Shown: positions 23,531-36,507, counted from the stretch's first letter. The stretch is DNA of 64,000 bases from Oncomelania hupensis (GCA_036898135.1 CM072516.1:60270240-60334239); one strand, 5' to 3'. Translations and numbers: made by a program. Notes: generated by a model not told the origin, from the sequence alone.

Positions 23531-24699
23531 GGTGTGACCCTTTGTGCTTTCTTAGAACTTTGGTTTCTTTAGTGAAAGTTCACACTCTGTCGCGTTCACC
23601 ATAACTATAAGAGACCTTCTAGCGCATCATTTTCTAATCTAATACATGGCTTTTTCGTTTTCTTTCTGTTTTTAAATTGTTTTGTTAGTTCACGAGCGGA
23701 GAAGTTGGGAACTTTTTGTTTTAGGCTTCGTCCGTCCATCCGAGCTTGTTATTGTCGTTTTGTTGTTGTTGATTTTTTTTTCTTGTTCTTCCTCTCTTCC
23801 TTCTTGTTCTTCTCACCCTCCACCTACCCATCCTTCCTATTCTTCTTCCCTCACCTTCATCATCATCATCATCATCATCATCCTCTTCTCCTCCTCCTCT
23901 TCTTTCTAGGCGGACTTCTTCTTCTTGTTCATGCGACGTTATGTTTTTTTGTTGTTTTTTTTTTTAAAATCATTTATCTTTATACTGTTGGTGTTTTGTA
24001 AAAAACGCCGCGTGTTAAAGGACCAGGTTATCCAGGATGTTTATTTTGTGACAAAAACGAGACGAGTTTACATGAGAAACAGCACTGTTATCGCATTAAA
24101 AGATAATGATGGAATCTCGCTGATCAAACTGACTACACACTAAGCTTTGAAGTTTGGGCGTCTTTTCTTTGCCATGTCAACAAACAACTGTGCCCACTCT
24201 AGGCTTACACACTTTTGGCAGAGGTGCTATTTTTAGTCTCAACCTTGATGCTAGTGACAGGCACGTAAGCAAAGTGAATCTGACGGTGTATGGTCTTTAT
24301 CAAAATAGTACTTCTAAAAGAGGTGATTTTCATTTTTTTTGGCAAAATCTTTTTTTTTTCTTTCTGGAGAGGCAATTTTTACTGTTAATTTGAAAAGAAT
24401 CTATGACGCTGAAATGTTTGTGTATGTGTGTGTGTGCGTGTGTGTGTGCGTGGGTGTGGATGTGTGTGTGTGCATGTGTGTGTGTGACCCTTTCAAAAGC
24501 AAAACAACTAATTTTACTTCGCTTGCATTGTTCGTTTCATCATGGAGAAGTAGCAAGAGACATTTACTTTGCAAATTGCGTTTTGAGGAAAAGAACGTTC
24601 TGACACAAGGCCAAAGGGAAGAGGACATTGTGGCCAAAGCGCAATACTCCCGTTTATTAATTAGGCCAGTGCAGAAACACACATTAATTAACCACTAAA
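23531..24699. other. Intergenic with simple repeats
   Basis: Pyrimidine-rich sequence, (CAT)n at 23856-23882 and an imperfect (TG)n tract at 24418-24486. No gene is seen. Confidence 0.5.
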
Positions 24700-26265
24700 T
24701 GGCCGAACGTATGACAGCCTACTAGCCCCCATGCCGAGAGTTACAATTATCACGAGATAATTGAAATTAACACGTGTTCTGTTAATTTACAGAGTAATCC
24801 ACAGTGTTAATTAATAATTATCAGAATTTGCCACGCTTTCCTAGCGCCAAAACCTGATAATTACAAATATCATGAGATAATTACAAATATCATGGCATAA
24901 TTACAATTATCAAGGGATAATTACAATTATCATTTAAAAATTACAAATATCTTTATGACGACCTACTTGCGCCCCAAACTGATAATTACAAATATTATGT
25001 AATAATTACAATTATCATGGGATAATTACAATTATTAATGGATAATTATAATTATCATTTCTTTAAAATATAAATATCTTCGCGTGATCAGTTTAATTTT
25101 CAGTTTTGGCTCTAGCAATGTGCCTGGAAATGCGCCAAAACTGAACATTGTAATTATCACATAATATTTACATTTTCACTTCATAATTACAATTTTTACA
25201 TACGTGATCATGCTTAATTCTGACTAAGGCTGATTACTAACGCATAAACGTGCATTTACAGTTATCAGTCATAATAATAATAATTAACAAGTGTTCTGTG
25301 TAATTTACATTATGACGGCCTACTAGCGCCAAAACCTGGTAATACAAATATCATTGGATAATCCCAAATATAAATGACATATTTACAATTAACACGTACA
25401 AATTGTAATTATCATGTGAAAATTACAATTTTCGGTTTTGGCCCATTTCCAGACGAATTTCTAGGGCCAAAACTGAAAATTAAACATGATCACGCGAATA
25501 TATTTGTTATTTGTCAATGATAATTGTAATGATCCCTTGATAATTGTAATTTTCCTATGATATTTGTAATTTTCCTATGATATTTGTAATCCTCTCATAA
25601 TATTTGCAATTATCAGGTTTTGGCGCTAGCAATGCATGCGTGGCAAATACTAATAATTATTAATTAACACTATGGATAACCGGTATCTCTGTTAAATACA
25701 CAGAACACGTGTTAATTTCAATTATCTCGTGATAATGGTAACTCGGTTTCGGCGCTAGTAGGCCTATTATATATATATCTTCGTGATCATGTTTAATTTT
25801 CACTAGATAATTAAAATTTTTATGTGTCAAATGTAAATATGTCGATGATATTTGTCATTATCACATGATGTTTGAAAGTATTAAGTTCTGGCGCTAGTAG
25901 GCTGTCATAATGTGTATTAGGCAGAACACGTGTTAAGTACTATTATCACTGATACTTGTAAATGCACATTTTGGCGCTAGTAAGCCGCTTTAGTCAGAAA
26001 TAAGCATTATCACGTAAAAATTGTAAATATGAAGTGAAAACTGTAATGATTATGTGATAATTACAATTTGCGGTTTTGGTGCATTTCCAGGCAGATTGCT
26101 AGAACTAAAACTAAAAATTAAACATGAGCATATAAAGATAATTATTTCTAATTTTTCAATGATAATTGTAATCATCCCTTGATAATTGTTATTATTCCAT
26201 GATATTTGTAATTATCTCATGATATTTGTAATTATCAGGTTTTGGCTGTAGTAGATCGTCATACG
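24700..26265. repeat. AT-rich GATAATTACAATTATC palindromic block (block 2)
   Basis: About 1.5 kb of inverted and direct copies of ATAATTACAATTATCATGGG-like units. They are punctuated by TTTTGGCGCTAG(T/C)A(G/A)GC and its complement every 150-250 bp. Outer flanks repeat CACTAAATGGCCG and TTTCATGACGT(C/T)TCGGATCG near 24690, 26280 and 26410. It belongs to the same family as block 1 at 16641-17945. Confidence 0.6.
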
Positions 26266-26454
26266 AACGCTGCCGCAGTTTCATGACGTCTCGGATCGTT
26301 CTCACAGTAAGGCTATGACGCCATATCAACGGCACAGAATCGGGGCACGGTTTCGGTACGAATTCTTCGTGTAGATATGGTTACAAGCAAAGGAATTAAC
26401 CACTAAATGGCCGTATGTTGCCACAGTTTCATGACGTTTCGGATCGTTCTCAGA

Positions 26455-26965
26455 GTAAGTTAGTTCGTCATTGTTTATAGGGTCCAGCGGACTCCAAAGA
26501 GCCGAATCAGGACCACAACTTGTTGGAAAGAGGACTCACCCCTGATCCGTATAAAAGTTTGATGAAACAACTCTAACGTTAACACTGAAGGCACTCCACC
26601 AGCCGGTCACCTGATCCGTATAAAAGGTCTGCTCAAACAACTCTAACGTTCAAACGTCCCCTATACGCTTATGTGTCCGGGGACGTTAATCTATTTAACT
26701 AACTCTAACGTTAGCACTGAAGGCACTCCACCAGCCGGTCACTTTACAATAAAGGTATCCCATGCCGGGGACGTTGAGACTTATTCTAAGTTATGGAATT
26801 TGTGTATATAAAAACAAAATAAAATATAAACATTATAAAATATTAACAAAACAAATACCTAGAAAATGCCTAATTTGCTAAATAATAATACGATAGGAAG
26901 TCTTAGTGATCATTTGGCAGAAAGCGTCCAATAACCCCAAGCTGACGCAACAGACCCTATACGTG
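26455..26965 (-). mobile_element. 5'-hairpin retroposon, rearranged copy
   Basis: The 3' end (GGGTCCAGCGGACTCCAAAGAGCC) is at 26478-26501. Internal segments (CCTGATCCGTATAAAAG... and CTAACGTT...CACTCCACCAGCCGGTCAC) occur twice, so the copy carries an internal duplication. It is truncated near 26960 before the 5' hairpin. Confidence 0.7.
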
Positions 26966-28540
26966 TATACACGAACTAGTGGTTTTGTACCCTGGCAAGC
27001 CAGGGTACACAGGTTGCTGTTTAAAATGTAGACAGAGAGACAACTGTTGTCTGCGAGTTTCATTTGGACGATTTTGCCTTGGCTTCTAATATCTTCATTT
27101 ATTATTTTATTTTTATGTTTTTGGAAAAAAAATTAGGGTTGGTGCAAAATGTACAGGGTCGGTCAGGTGACCGTAAACGGACATTTTTTTTCTTTGGCCT
27201 AAGCGCTGCGCATAGGAATAAAAAAAAAGTACAATGCACATATGAATAAGCTTCATGGGACTGGTCGTTTGAAGTGGTGGGCTTGGTTACATGAGCATGC
27301 AATGCACTGAAATTAATCGTAATGTACTGCTAGGGTACAAAGGCATCCTCTCCCTCTAACTTTGGTGAGTTGTACAGTTTTAGTGCAGCACATATAAAGG
27401 TGAGAATTGACCAATAGCAATACACTGAAATAATTGCAATATTTTACTGGAAGGGACGCAATGTTGATTCAGGTGTATACAACAGAGAAACATGTTGAGC
27501 ATTCAATGCACTGAAATTAATTGTAATGTACATACGACTGATGCTGTGCGCTGTCCACTGTGGTCTCGGGCCGGCAGGTTATAGGCAGGCAGGTGAAACC
27601 GCGACTGACGCTGCACCATACACCGTTGTCTTCAAGGGCATGCAGGTGAAATCTCAGATGTCGTTTGCGAGGGTCTGCAGGCAGATAGCAGTGGGGTGGA
27701 TATGCAGGGTTTATGTCCGTCTCATGTATGGTGGGTTTGACAGCTTAGTGTTTGGTCTGATCTGATATGTGCTTACTGCAGTGCTTCTGGATAGACGACA
27801 TTTCTTGTCTCCCTGTTCGGAGCATTAAACATTAAAAATGCACTGAAATGATTGCAATAGTTTACTTGCAGGGGTCGAATGATGAAGCACTGCAAAACAG
27901 AGTAGATTAAAAGGTACATGTTGATGTTCGACTCGAGCAATGCATTGAACTATTTTAATTTAAAATTATAATTGCAATGTACTGCAGAACAGAGTATAGG
28001 TGCATGTTTGAGTAATGCACTAAAATATTTTATTTTAATTTAAAAATATTAGGCATGATATTTATTGCAATGTACTTACACTTACAGCCGACGCTGTTGT
28101 CAAATGTCGTCTGCAAAGTTATATGTGACGTCACGTTTGGGGCTTAAATGGGATTCTTGCAAGATTGTTTGCGAATGAATTTGTGTGCGCATATAAGTAT
28201 GGATGAAAAAGAAAGTGAACAGGTAACCTTCAGCTGTAAGATTGGTGACATGAGTGCAAAAGTGTTTTGAATGGAAATAAAACAAATTTGCAGTATTACG
28301 GAACGGCACGTTCTTGACACGGGTTGAATCGGAAGCGCGCGGAATGAGGCTATTGCAGTTTGTGGACATTTTGTTTATTTATTTATCTCAGAAACGGTTA
28401 AGCGTTCGGTAAGGAAATGTCGGCTATAACGATTTCGCGGGTTTTGAGCGCACAGCAGGCCAATCCGCAGCGCCCAGCACCTGCCCAGATCAGCGTCCAT
28501 ACCGGACAAACTTTACAGTAGAGGCGAAGAAGGACTTCCG
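26966..28540. other. Intergenic with degenerate short repeats
   Basis: A motif of the form AATGCACTGAAAT(T/A)ATTGCAATGTACT recurs irregularly near 27298, 27410, 27503, 27838, 27940 and 28013. No coding frame is recognised. Confidence 0.45.
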
Positions 28541-28559
28541 GCTAAGCAATTTATATATA

Positions 28560-28765
28560 TATATATGAGAAGGTTTGGGAGAGTTTTCAAGAAAAAAAAG
28601 TTGGCGACTGGTCTAGCGAAGACGTTAGAAGATTGATAGAACACACGAGAAAGGAGAAAGAACAAATGAGAATGACAGAAACATTGGCATTTTAAATCAC
28701 TAAATTTTCACAAGTGGGGATACTATTTATACGGAATCCCCCGGCATCCCCATGGGGGGTCTCAG
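28560..28765 (-). mobile_element. 5'-hairpin retroposon, 5' part only
   Basis: On the minus strand it starts at CCCCATGGGGATGCCGGGGG and runs through GTATAAATAG and the GACTGGTC...AGCGAAG segment. It stops at an (AT)n run near 28560. The palindromic 5' hairpin is kept with compensating changes in its loop-proximal bases. Confidence 0.7.
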
Positions 28766-29840
28766 AGTAAAGCAGTGATGCAAAAGGCGGTGATGCAAAA
28801 TCACTTAGAGCGGCAGAGAATCTGGGCACGGTTTCAGTACGAATTCTTCGTGTTTATTGTTATAAGCAAAAGAATACTCACAATGAGACAAATCACAAGG
28901 CTACCAGAAATTTTGTAAGTGGAGACCCCTTACAAAATCTCTGAAGCTACCGCTATGGGCGCCTCGATTCGATATCGCCCAACCCGGTTTTCCGTCATAA
29001 TAATTGTGAATACGCAGTTTTGCCTTGGTGTCGAGTTTGGGAAAATATTATTGTGTTGAGTTTCGGAAAATAATATTTTACTGGAAAACCAAAGAGCTGA
29101 AGGTGCGTTTGACAAGCTGTCTTGCAGATGCGCTTGACATGCTGTCCCGTCAATGACTTTCTTCCTCATTACTGAAGTTAGCAGGCTGGGGGTTTGGGCG
29201 TCAGGGGCATTCGTCTAGTGCACAAAATGGCTACACAGCCTTATAGCTCTATGAGAACGATCCGAGACATCATGAAATTGCGGCAGAGTACTGACATTAT
29301 AATTTTTTAATCGTTAATTAATAACGTGTGTTTCAGCACAGGCCTAATTATTAGCTGTGGACTGCTGCCGAAGTTTGTTTTTGTGGTTCGATGGTCTGAT
29401 GTGACATGTCTGGTCTCCCCTTTGGACAGGGCTATCCCTCTGTACAAAATAGACCATGTGGCCACTTCCTGGTCGTGATGTATAGATGTCATTAGCAGCA
29501 TTACAGACAGCTTTTCCGCCGCACTTCCCTTTCCCTGTCACCGTGCTCAAGCCTCTCCTTAATCAAATCACAGCAGCATGTCTACTCGACGCCTTGTTTT
29601 CACCACACAAACACTCAATGATTCATGGCCCAATTATCATTCAGTCAGGCAGAAGAAAAAGAAACAGACCTTGTCATAACTTTAGGCCAAGTCTAGATCT
29701 ACCAGTTCAAGGCTGGAGCTGCTTTAAGGTGTCGACCTAAAACGTCAGCAAGAAAAAATTATGACGAGGTCATAGTTGTATTGACTCACATGCGTTGCGC
29801 GCAAGTCTATGATTGTATTCGCCCCAATTTTTTTTTTCAT

Positions 29841-29903
<63 letters not shown>

Positions 29904-31249
29904 TTGCTGTCTTGGAATGAAATGAGTATGGAAATTGTAATTGTTTTTTTTCATTTTACGTTTTGTGTAAACATTGCTTGTCGTACGCAAGTTGTCATCT
30001 AGTATATTCCTATGCGTGCTTATATGTAGGCTTATGTGTGTATTTACATAACATCCTCATCCCTTTCGGTATTCATATCCTACTTTTCCGCATTCAAAAC
30101 TAGAAGGGAAAAGCCCATATGACTCTCGTGCTCCTTATGGAACTTGCAATATTTAACATGAAAATGAGTGCCCAGAAAAAATTAAACAGTGGCATTAAAA
30201 TGCAAATTAATACCGACTTTGATTTTTCTATGCTCTTGACCTAGAGATGACCTGGACCTTCGGTTCCAAATACACATGTAATATGAATTAAACTGCAGCA
30301 AAATTTGTATGATGCAAAAAAAAATTACCTTGACCTTCACCTTGACGTGTCCTCTCATGAATGTGTGATCAAATAACCCAATGTTATTGCATATTATGGG
30401 TTAAATGGAGGATTCCACTGTATGATGACCTATTTACAAGGTCTACAATGATCTTGACTTTCAAGATCAACGCCAAAACGGAAAACATTTGAAAGACCAA
30501 TGTATTATCTCTAAATACAACAAGTTTGAACTTTATATATCTCATAGTTTATGGTCAATGGCACTTCAAAGCACCTATACTAACCGATTTGGACAGCTCC
30601 AGTGACGTTAACCTTGGACTGAGGTTGACCAAATTTGCAAAGTATGTATGTTTCATTGATATCTATCATGCTTCAAAGAATCATAAGTACAATAGTAATA
30701 ACTTTTATATATAGTGGGAGCGCGCGTGTGTTTGTGTTTTTTTGTTTGATTATGTGTTTGTGATTTAGTGAATGTCTAAAATCTTTGAAAAAATGAATAG
30801 ACTTTAAAAGAATTGAACTGAATATCTTTCCACTGGACATTAATCTAATGAATAATCTAATAGAAAAGTTTGTTGTAAGAAGTGACACACACACAACACA
30901 CACATACACACACACGCACTTACACCCCTCCACAAACGCACACACCCCACTCAAACACACGCACTACTACATAGGTATTTAAGACATAATCGTATAATGT
31001 GCATTAAAACGTCAATAATTGCACCACCAGAACATTATCACAAAATTAAGACAATTGGCATTATGTACATTATATATGTAGATATATATTATGTGTACAT
31101 TATATCACAATAAAACATCATCCATCAGCAGCCAGTTAGCATCAAGCCAAACAATCCAATCCACCAATATTACAGAAGACCCATCTTAGCAAAATAACAA
31201 CAACAAAAAACGACGACTACAACAACAAAAACAACAAACAAACTCATGC
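28766..31249. other. Intergenic, no gene seen
   Basis: Contains a (GA)n microsatellite at 29844-29903 and (AC)n-rich sequence near 30885-30960. No coding motif is recognised. Confidence 0.5.
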
Positions 31250-31350
31250 TCTGTGAACAGTTGGTACCTAGAGGGCAGCCTCGGGGAAGAAGCTGTATCT
31301 AAATCGGTTGGTTCTAACTTTTAGTGTTCTGAAGCGCTTGCCCGATGGGA
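31250..31350 (-). mobile_element. CR1/L2-type LINE, RT C-terminal fragment
   Basis: One minus-strand frame reads LPSGKRFRTLKVRTNRFRY followed by SFFPEAAL, the well-known C-terminal block of CR1/L2/Rex-type reverse transcriptases. Nothing of the rest of the element is recognised. Confidence 0.7.
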
Positions 31351-31999
31351 GGCCGCGTTAGTGCCCAGCACTAATTTTGTTTAGCTGTGTGCATGTTCAA
31401 TGTGCGCACGTTGAGTGTGCGCGTGATGTCGAGTGTGTATTTTTATTGCATATTAAATGTTATGCTTTTATACTGAGAGATGCTCCAAAGTTTCAAAAAG
31501 TTTCTGTGATGACAGATTGCTTGACTATGGTCAGGGAGATAATTTTGGTCTCAACGGACTATAATGAACTGAACAGCGATGAAGGTAATTAATTATACTT
31601 CGTCTGAAAGGTGTTTTCTCCCACCTGAGGTAAAGTACTGTCCGTTCTTGTTACTGTTGTTGCTCGTGACCTGTCAGAAATTGCTAAAACAGCCAAGACT
31701 TCATAATGGTTAAACTATCCTCTTTTACAACCACAAACTAAAACTATACCCTTTAACAACCATTCTCCCACCATTCGAACCCCACTTACAAATAACATAT
31801 TTTCAATTTACACCTTTCACCTTACCCTAACACTTGAAAACTATAACTCTATGACAATATGAACTTATAAACTTCAAACCATTATACAAATAACAATTAC
31901 AAAAACAGATCCTCGCCATACAATGGCCACCACGCTACGTCCACGAGGTAACCAAGGGCAACACTGAAGAATGGAAATCCCCCAGCTGATTCATTACTT
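31351..31999. other. Intergenic, no gene seen
   Basis: No supported feature. Confidence 0.4.
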
Positions 32000-32260
32000 T
32001 TTAAACTGATGAACCCGGCTGGCTATCAGCAGTGTCACCCTTGGAAAACTCCAAAAACTCTTTGATGGCTTCATCCAAAAGAGAAGCCTCTGGGGCCACG
32101 AAACTCTGCTCCTCCAGATCCACCATCTCGTCGTCAATGGACGGGGAGCCACCCCTCACCTCTCCTAGTCGCTTTTTTCAGTGCCCGCTGCATCATCAGA
32201 ATTAAGAGGGGTCGCTTCGGCATTGCCTTCAGCTTCCTGCCGGTAGCCATTTCTTTTACA
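32000..32260 (-). pseudogene. Degenerate acidic coding fragment (unknown)
   Basis: Two adjacent minus-strand frames have protein-like composition: EAEGNAEATPLNSDDAAG, then a frame change, then SIDDEMVDLEEQSFVAPEAS and DEAIKEFLEFSKGD. They could be a decayed exon or retroelement coding sequence. I do not recognise the family. Confidence 0.25.
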
Positions 32261-32710
32261 AATTTTTTTTTTTTAAAATCCCCGCTAGTAAGCTTACACT
32301 TTGCACTGGAAAACGGAAGTGAAAGCAACGCCAATGGAAGTAACCATGCCGCATTAATAAGATAGTCTTTGGACAACATTCATAGGCTTTGGATGTTTGT
32401 AATAGACATCGCGTCAAGTAACACCAAAAGACAACATTTTTTTAAAATTTATTTTTATTTATTTTAATCTAAATTATTTTTTTTCCTTTTCTTATATATT
32501 TTAAAACTTATAATTATTTTTTATTTATTTATTTTTTTTTTGGGGGGGGGGAGGGGGAAGGGAGGAGGTGTGCACTCCAGGATCTGCCCCTGCAGCGCGA
32601 TGATCTATACCAACATAATAGTCCTACACGTGTTGCGAACACTCATCCACACAGTCTCACATATAAAACAAGTACCCATTATGCAGGCATTAGTAGCTGT
32701 ATTAGGCAGG

Positions 32711-33126
32711 CACGGTGGTCTATTGGTAGAGCTTTAGCTTGCGGATCTGAAGGTCCCGGGTTCGAGCCCGGGCCGGGCCATTGTGTTGTGTCCCTGGGAA
32801 AGACACTTTACTCCCTTTGCCTATTCCTTCGGATGAGAGTATAAACCGAGGTCATAGTCTGTGTGTCGCATACATTCCATCATAACGGACTTTAAAGATC
32901 CTGACACTCATGCCCTAGACGGGTGAGTGCCGGTGACAAGAACATACCCAGCATGCACTTGGTCCTTCTCCCCCCATCCCTGGCTGCCTAGGATTGTGCT
33001 CAGTTGTCAGTTGCGCCCAAAGGCTGCGGGTGGGCGTCTAGGGCGGTTTGAGTTAGATCCTGTATTGGCCAGCGCATTGAGCGGCTCTTGAGTTGGTAAA
33101 GCGCTATATAAATAGTGATTAAATTT
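32711..33126 (+). mobile_element. tRNA-derived SINE, full-length
   Basis: A tRNA-like head at 32711-32781 (GGTGGTCTATTGGTAGAGC A box, GGGTTCGAGCCC B box) is followed by GTGTCCCTGGGAAAGACACTTTACTCC. A body with CCTTCGGATGAGAGTATAAA and GGATTGTGCTCA comes next, and then a tail AAAGCGCTATATAAATAGTG. This block order is that of animal SINEs with a conserved central domain. The minus-strand copy at 19915-20222 shares the body. Confidence 0.8.
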
Positions 33127-33288
33127 TATTTTTAAATTTAAAAAAAAATATACAAACACGTGATGTCAAGGCAGGAAGATCGCTATTGGATGACGGAAAA
33201 GAAACCGAATTTTTATTTTGGGGAATTTCAGATGAACAGCATAATTTTAAAAAAAACTCGTCCTGAAAATCGTAGAAAGTTCGCCCTC

Positions 33289-33364
33289 GGCGGGGACTGA
33301 ACCCGCAACCTTCGACATAGGTAATTAGCGCTCCAACCAACTGCGATACTGAGCCACTCCAAAT
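33289..33364 (-). repeat. tRNA-like sequence, minus strand
   Basis: The reverse complement shows GGCTCAGTATCGCAGTTGGTTGGAGCGC and a well-paired T arm, GCGGGTTCAGTCCCCGC. The D arm has extra bases and no acceptor pairing is seen, so it is a SINE head or tRNA pseudogene. Confidence 0.5.
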
Positions 33365-33382
33365 CTTCACAATAGTAATAGT

Positions 33383-34284
33383 TCATTTACTGAGAGCTAC
33401 ATAGCGTGATGTGAACGATATAATATCCTGAGACTGTTCGATTTCAATAAGCGATTCACCTAGATTGCGGTCTGCAGATGATGAATCTGGGTAATCTACT
33501 GCAGTTGAATGGATCGACAAAAGATCAAAAATTGATGCCCGACCGTGCTCTCCTTCATGCAATGATACGGATAATTGGTCTTCACATTCACATGGGCCGT
33601 GCTCTCCTTCTGCGAAGGAGAGGTATAGACTTTGAGATGTACAGGGTAATGAAATGTCTTCCGGTTTCACGTGTTTTTGAGCGGTACTTCGTCCCGACAT
33701 GTTTTCTAGACCACCTCTGTTCTCCGAAATCCTGTCCTTTCCCTCATGTATTTCTTTGTCCTTATGCTCTTCCTCGTTTCCCTTGTCCTTCTTCTCTTGC
33801 TTCTTCTTCTCCTTCTTCTTCTTCTTGCCATTCTTTCCTTTATCCTGTATAATATCATTATCTTTCCCAGTTTTCTTGCCATTCTCTTCCTCTTTGTTCT
33901 CGTCCTTCTTTTTCTTCTTCTCTTGCGTCTTCTTCTTATGCTCTTGTTTGTGTGTTACCTTCCACTCTTCCAGCGTCGGCATCGGCGGCGGGGGTGGTGC
34001 TCCTATGGCTTGATGAGCCTGCGAGTCCAGCAGGTATTGGTAGTAAACGAATTGATATTGGTCAATTATATCTTCGCTGCTTTCGCTCTCCGATTCTGAG
34101 TCCGAGTCCCCTCCATAACCCATACATTCGGCGCAATACCCAAACGCTTCCTTCATCAACTGCGCCCAAAAATAAAAGCCCGTAACAACTACGCCAGTAC
34201 TGGTCAACAGGAGCACAGTCGTCGTCACCGGATCGAGTAGCGGAGGTGCACTTGCATTCACCGCAGCTTGCGTAGTGACCTCAA
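33383..34284 (-). CDS. Terminal exon: transmembrane segment and Lys-rich cytoplasmic tail
   Basis: On the minus strand a good acceptor, TTTCTTGTCTCAG (AG at 34286-34285), opens a frame of about 300 codons ending at 33383. It begins in phase 1, so one base comes from an upstream exon. A short Thr/Ala-rich stem leads to a hydrophobic segment, TTVLLLTSTGVVVTGFYFW. The tail has an acidic Ser/Glu run, a Tyr-rich stretch (DQYQFVYYQYLLD), a poly-Pro patch, about 100 residues of Lys/Glu-rich sequence and two EGEHG motifs. There is no ATG near the start, as expected for an internal or terminal exon. The phase matches the four EGF exons upstream on this strand, so it may end that receptor gene; this is an inference. 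Confidence 0.65.
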
Positions 34285-34429
34285 CTGAGACAAGAAATGT
34301 GAAAATAAGTTAACATCAATAAAACCAAGATGGCAAGCCACTTAGATACATTATCCTATGTAATATCCGTAACTGAAACCACCTTAAGTGTACATATCGA
34401 ATCTTTTGAATTTTCTTAAATATAATGCC

Positions 34430-36252
34430 TACCGAAAAAAGGAGAACTGGATAGAAGATCAATGCCAGGAAACAGAGAACAGTCTGAACAAGAACAACAG
34501 CAAGAAGGCCTACCAGACTGTGAAGCGGCTGACAAGTGTTAAACAGCCCAAAGTCTTCACGATCCAAAGCAAGTCTGGCATAATGCCTTACAGAAGTACA
34601 AGAAGGCTTGGACAGATGGACAGAGTACTGCTCTGACCTTTACAACCACACACCAAACGGAGACCCATCAGTTCTAGCATGTCCAGAGAACACAGAAGAA
34701 GAAATCCTCCCAATTCTCCGTGAAGAAGTTAAGGCAGCAGTGCAATCGCTGAAGAAGGGGAAGTCAGCGGGAGTGGACAACATACCCGCGGAACTGCTTC
34801 AAGCAGGAGGAGAAGCGATGATTGACGCACTCACCATTATCTGTTACAAGATATGGCCGAGTGGGGAGTGGCCTTCACCATGGACCCAGTCGCTTGTCAT
34901 CACTCTTCCCTAAAAAAAATAACCTTCATAATGTGAAAACTACCGCACCATCAGCCTCATCAGCCATCCCAGCAAGGTCCTCCTGAAAATAATACTCAAC
35001 AGGTTGAAACACCAAGCTGAACAAATCATAGCTGAAGAACAAGCAGGATTCGGGGCAGGGCGAAGCGCCACTGAACAGATTTTCAACCTCAAATAATCTG
35101 CGAGAAATACCTACAGCACCAACAACATCTATATCATGTGTTCGTAGACTTCAAAACGGCATTTGACCGAGTCTGGCATGCAGCTCTGTGGGCAACCATG
35201 AGAGTGTACAACATCAGCCCTAAAATTATTGAAGTCATCAAAAGCCTGTATGACAAGGCTACCAGTGCTGTCCTCCATGATCCACAACAGCGCCGTCGGA
35301 AACTGGTTGAGAACAACAATCGGTGTGCGTCAAGGATGCCTACTCTCTCCAACACTCTTCAACATCTTCCTAGAGCGCATCATGTCAGATGCCCTTGCAG
35401 ACCACGAAGGCACAGTCAGCATAAGGGGAAGAGCAATCTCCAACCTTCGTTTTGCGGATGACATTGATGGATTGGCTGGAGAGGAACAAGAACTTGAACA
35501 GCTGGTACAGAGGCTTGACACCATCTCCAGAGCCTATGGAATGGAAATAAGTGCAGAGAAGACCAAAATGATGACCAACAACACCAATGGCATCAACACG
35601 GACATCAAAGTCCAAGGCCAATCCCTCAACACAGTACATAGCTTCAAATATTTAGGAGCCATTGTATCAGACAATGGGTCCCGACAGGAAGTCCTTTCCA
35701 GGATCGCACAAACAACTGCTGCCCTGGCGAGGTTGAAGCCAATTTGGAAAGACAGGTCCATCAGTCTACATTCCAAGGTAAGACTGCTGCGCTCCCTTGT
35801 CATCTCCATCTTCCTATATGCTTGCGAAACATGGACCCTCACTGCAGATCTCCAACGAAGAATACAAAGCATGGAGATGAGGTGCTACAGCATTTCCTAT
35901 ACCCAGCACATCACCAACGACGAAGTCCGACAGACCATCACACAAGCCATTGGACAACACGATGACCTGCTCACAGTGGTGAAAAAACGGAAACTCCGAT
36001 GGTATGGCCACGTCACCAGATCATCAGGTCTTGCAAAGACCATCCTTCAAGGCACAGTGCAAGGAGGTAGAAGAAGAGGGAGACCGAAAAAGAGGTGGGA
36101 GGACAACATTCGAGAATGGACTGGTTTGACACTGAGCGAAGCCATCAGTGTTGCTGAAGACAGAGAAAGATGGAGTACGCTGGTTAAACGAGCATCTGTG
36201 GTGCCCCCTACGACCTCCGAGTTACGGGTTAGGACAGGATATGATAGGATAA
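34430..36252 (+). mobile_element. RTE-like non-LTR retrotransposon, 5'-truncated (copy C)
   Basis: The plus strand covers most of the reverse transcriptase and the C-terminal domain and ends with GTTACGGGTTAGGACAGGATATGATAGGATA. EN is missing because of 5' truncation. Homologous copies are D (41472-44222), E (47093), F (51673-53511) and G (53983-54380). Confidence 0.9.
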
Positions 36253-36268
36253 TGTTCCATTTGAGTTC
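34608..36268 (+). pseudogene. RTE-like reverse transcriptase (frameshifted)
   Basis: Frames in order are as follows. 34608-34913 has KKGKSAGVDNIPAELLQAGG, the finger motif that precedes the catalytic palm. 35138-35330 has VFVDFKTAFDRVWH with the first catalytic Asp. 35229-36268 has GVRQGCLLSPTLFNIFLE, then LRFADDIDGLAGE, the FADD catalytic box, and KYLGAIVSDNG. The C-terminal KLRWYGHVTRS...GRPKKRWEDNIREW block is typical of RTE-related elements. Stop and frame changes near 34915 and 35230 make it non-functional. Confidence 0.88.
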
Positions 36269-36507
36269 TTTACCGAGTTTCTCTTCCCATTTACTACAAC
36301 AATGTGGCTGTGTCATGTCTGACGTAAATATATCGTAATACACCCGTGCTCCTCTGCAGACCGAACCGAGAATGTTCCATGTCTTGATCAATTCAAACTA
36401 ATTGTTACTTTGTAATTCAAAAGAAAAAGAACGCACATACTTTTTAATGGCTGCAATACTGCCAGCATAATTATGTAACAAAATCGACACCATCATACGA
36501 CAAAAAC

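Noticed and set aside
33699..34185. Plus-strand hydrophobic open frames opposite the transmembrane exon
   Set aside because: They are Ser/Phe/Leu-rich antisense readings of the Lys-rich minus-strand coding sequence.
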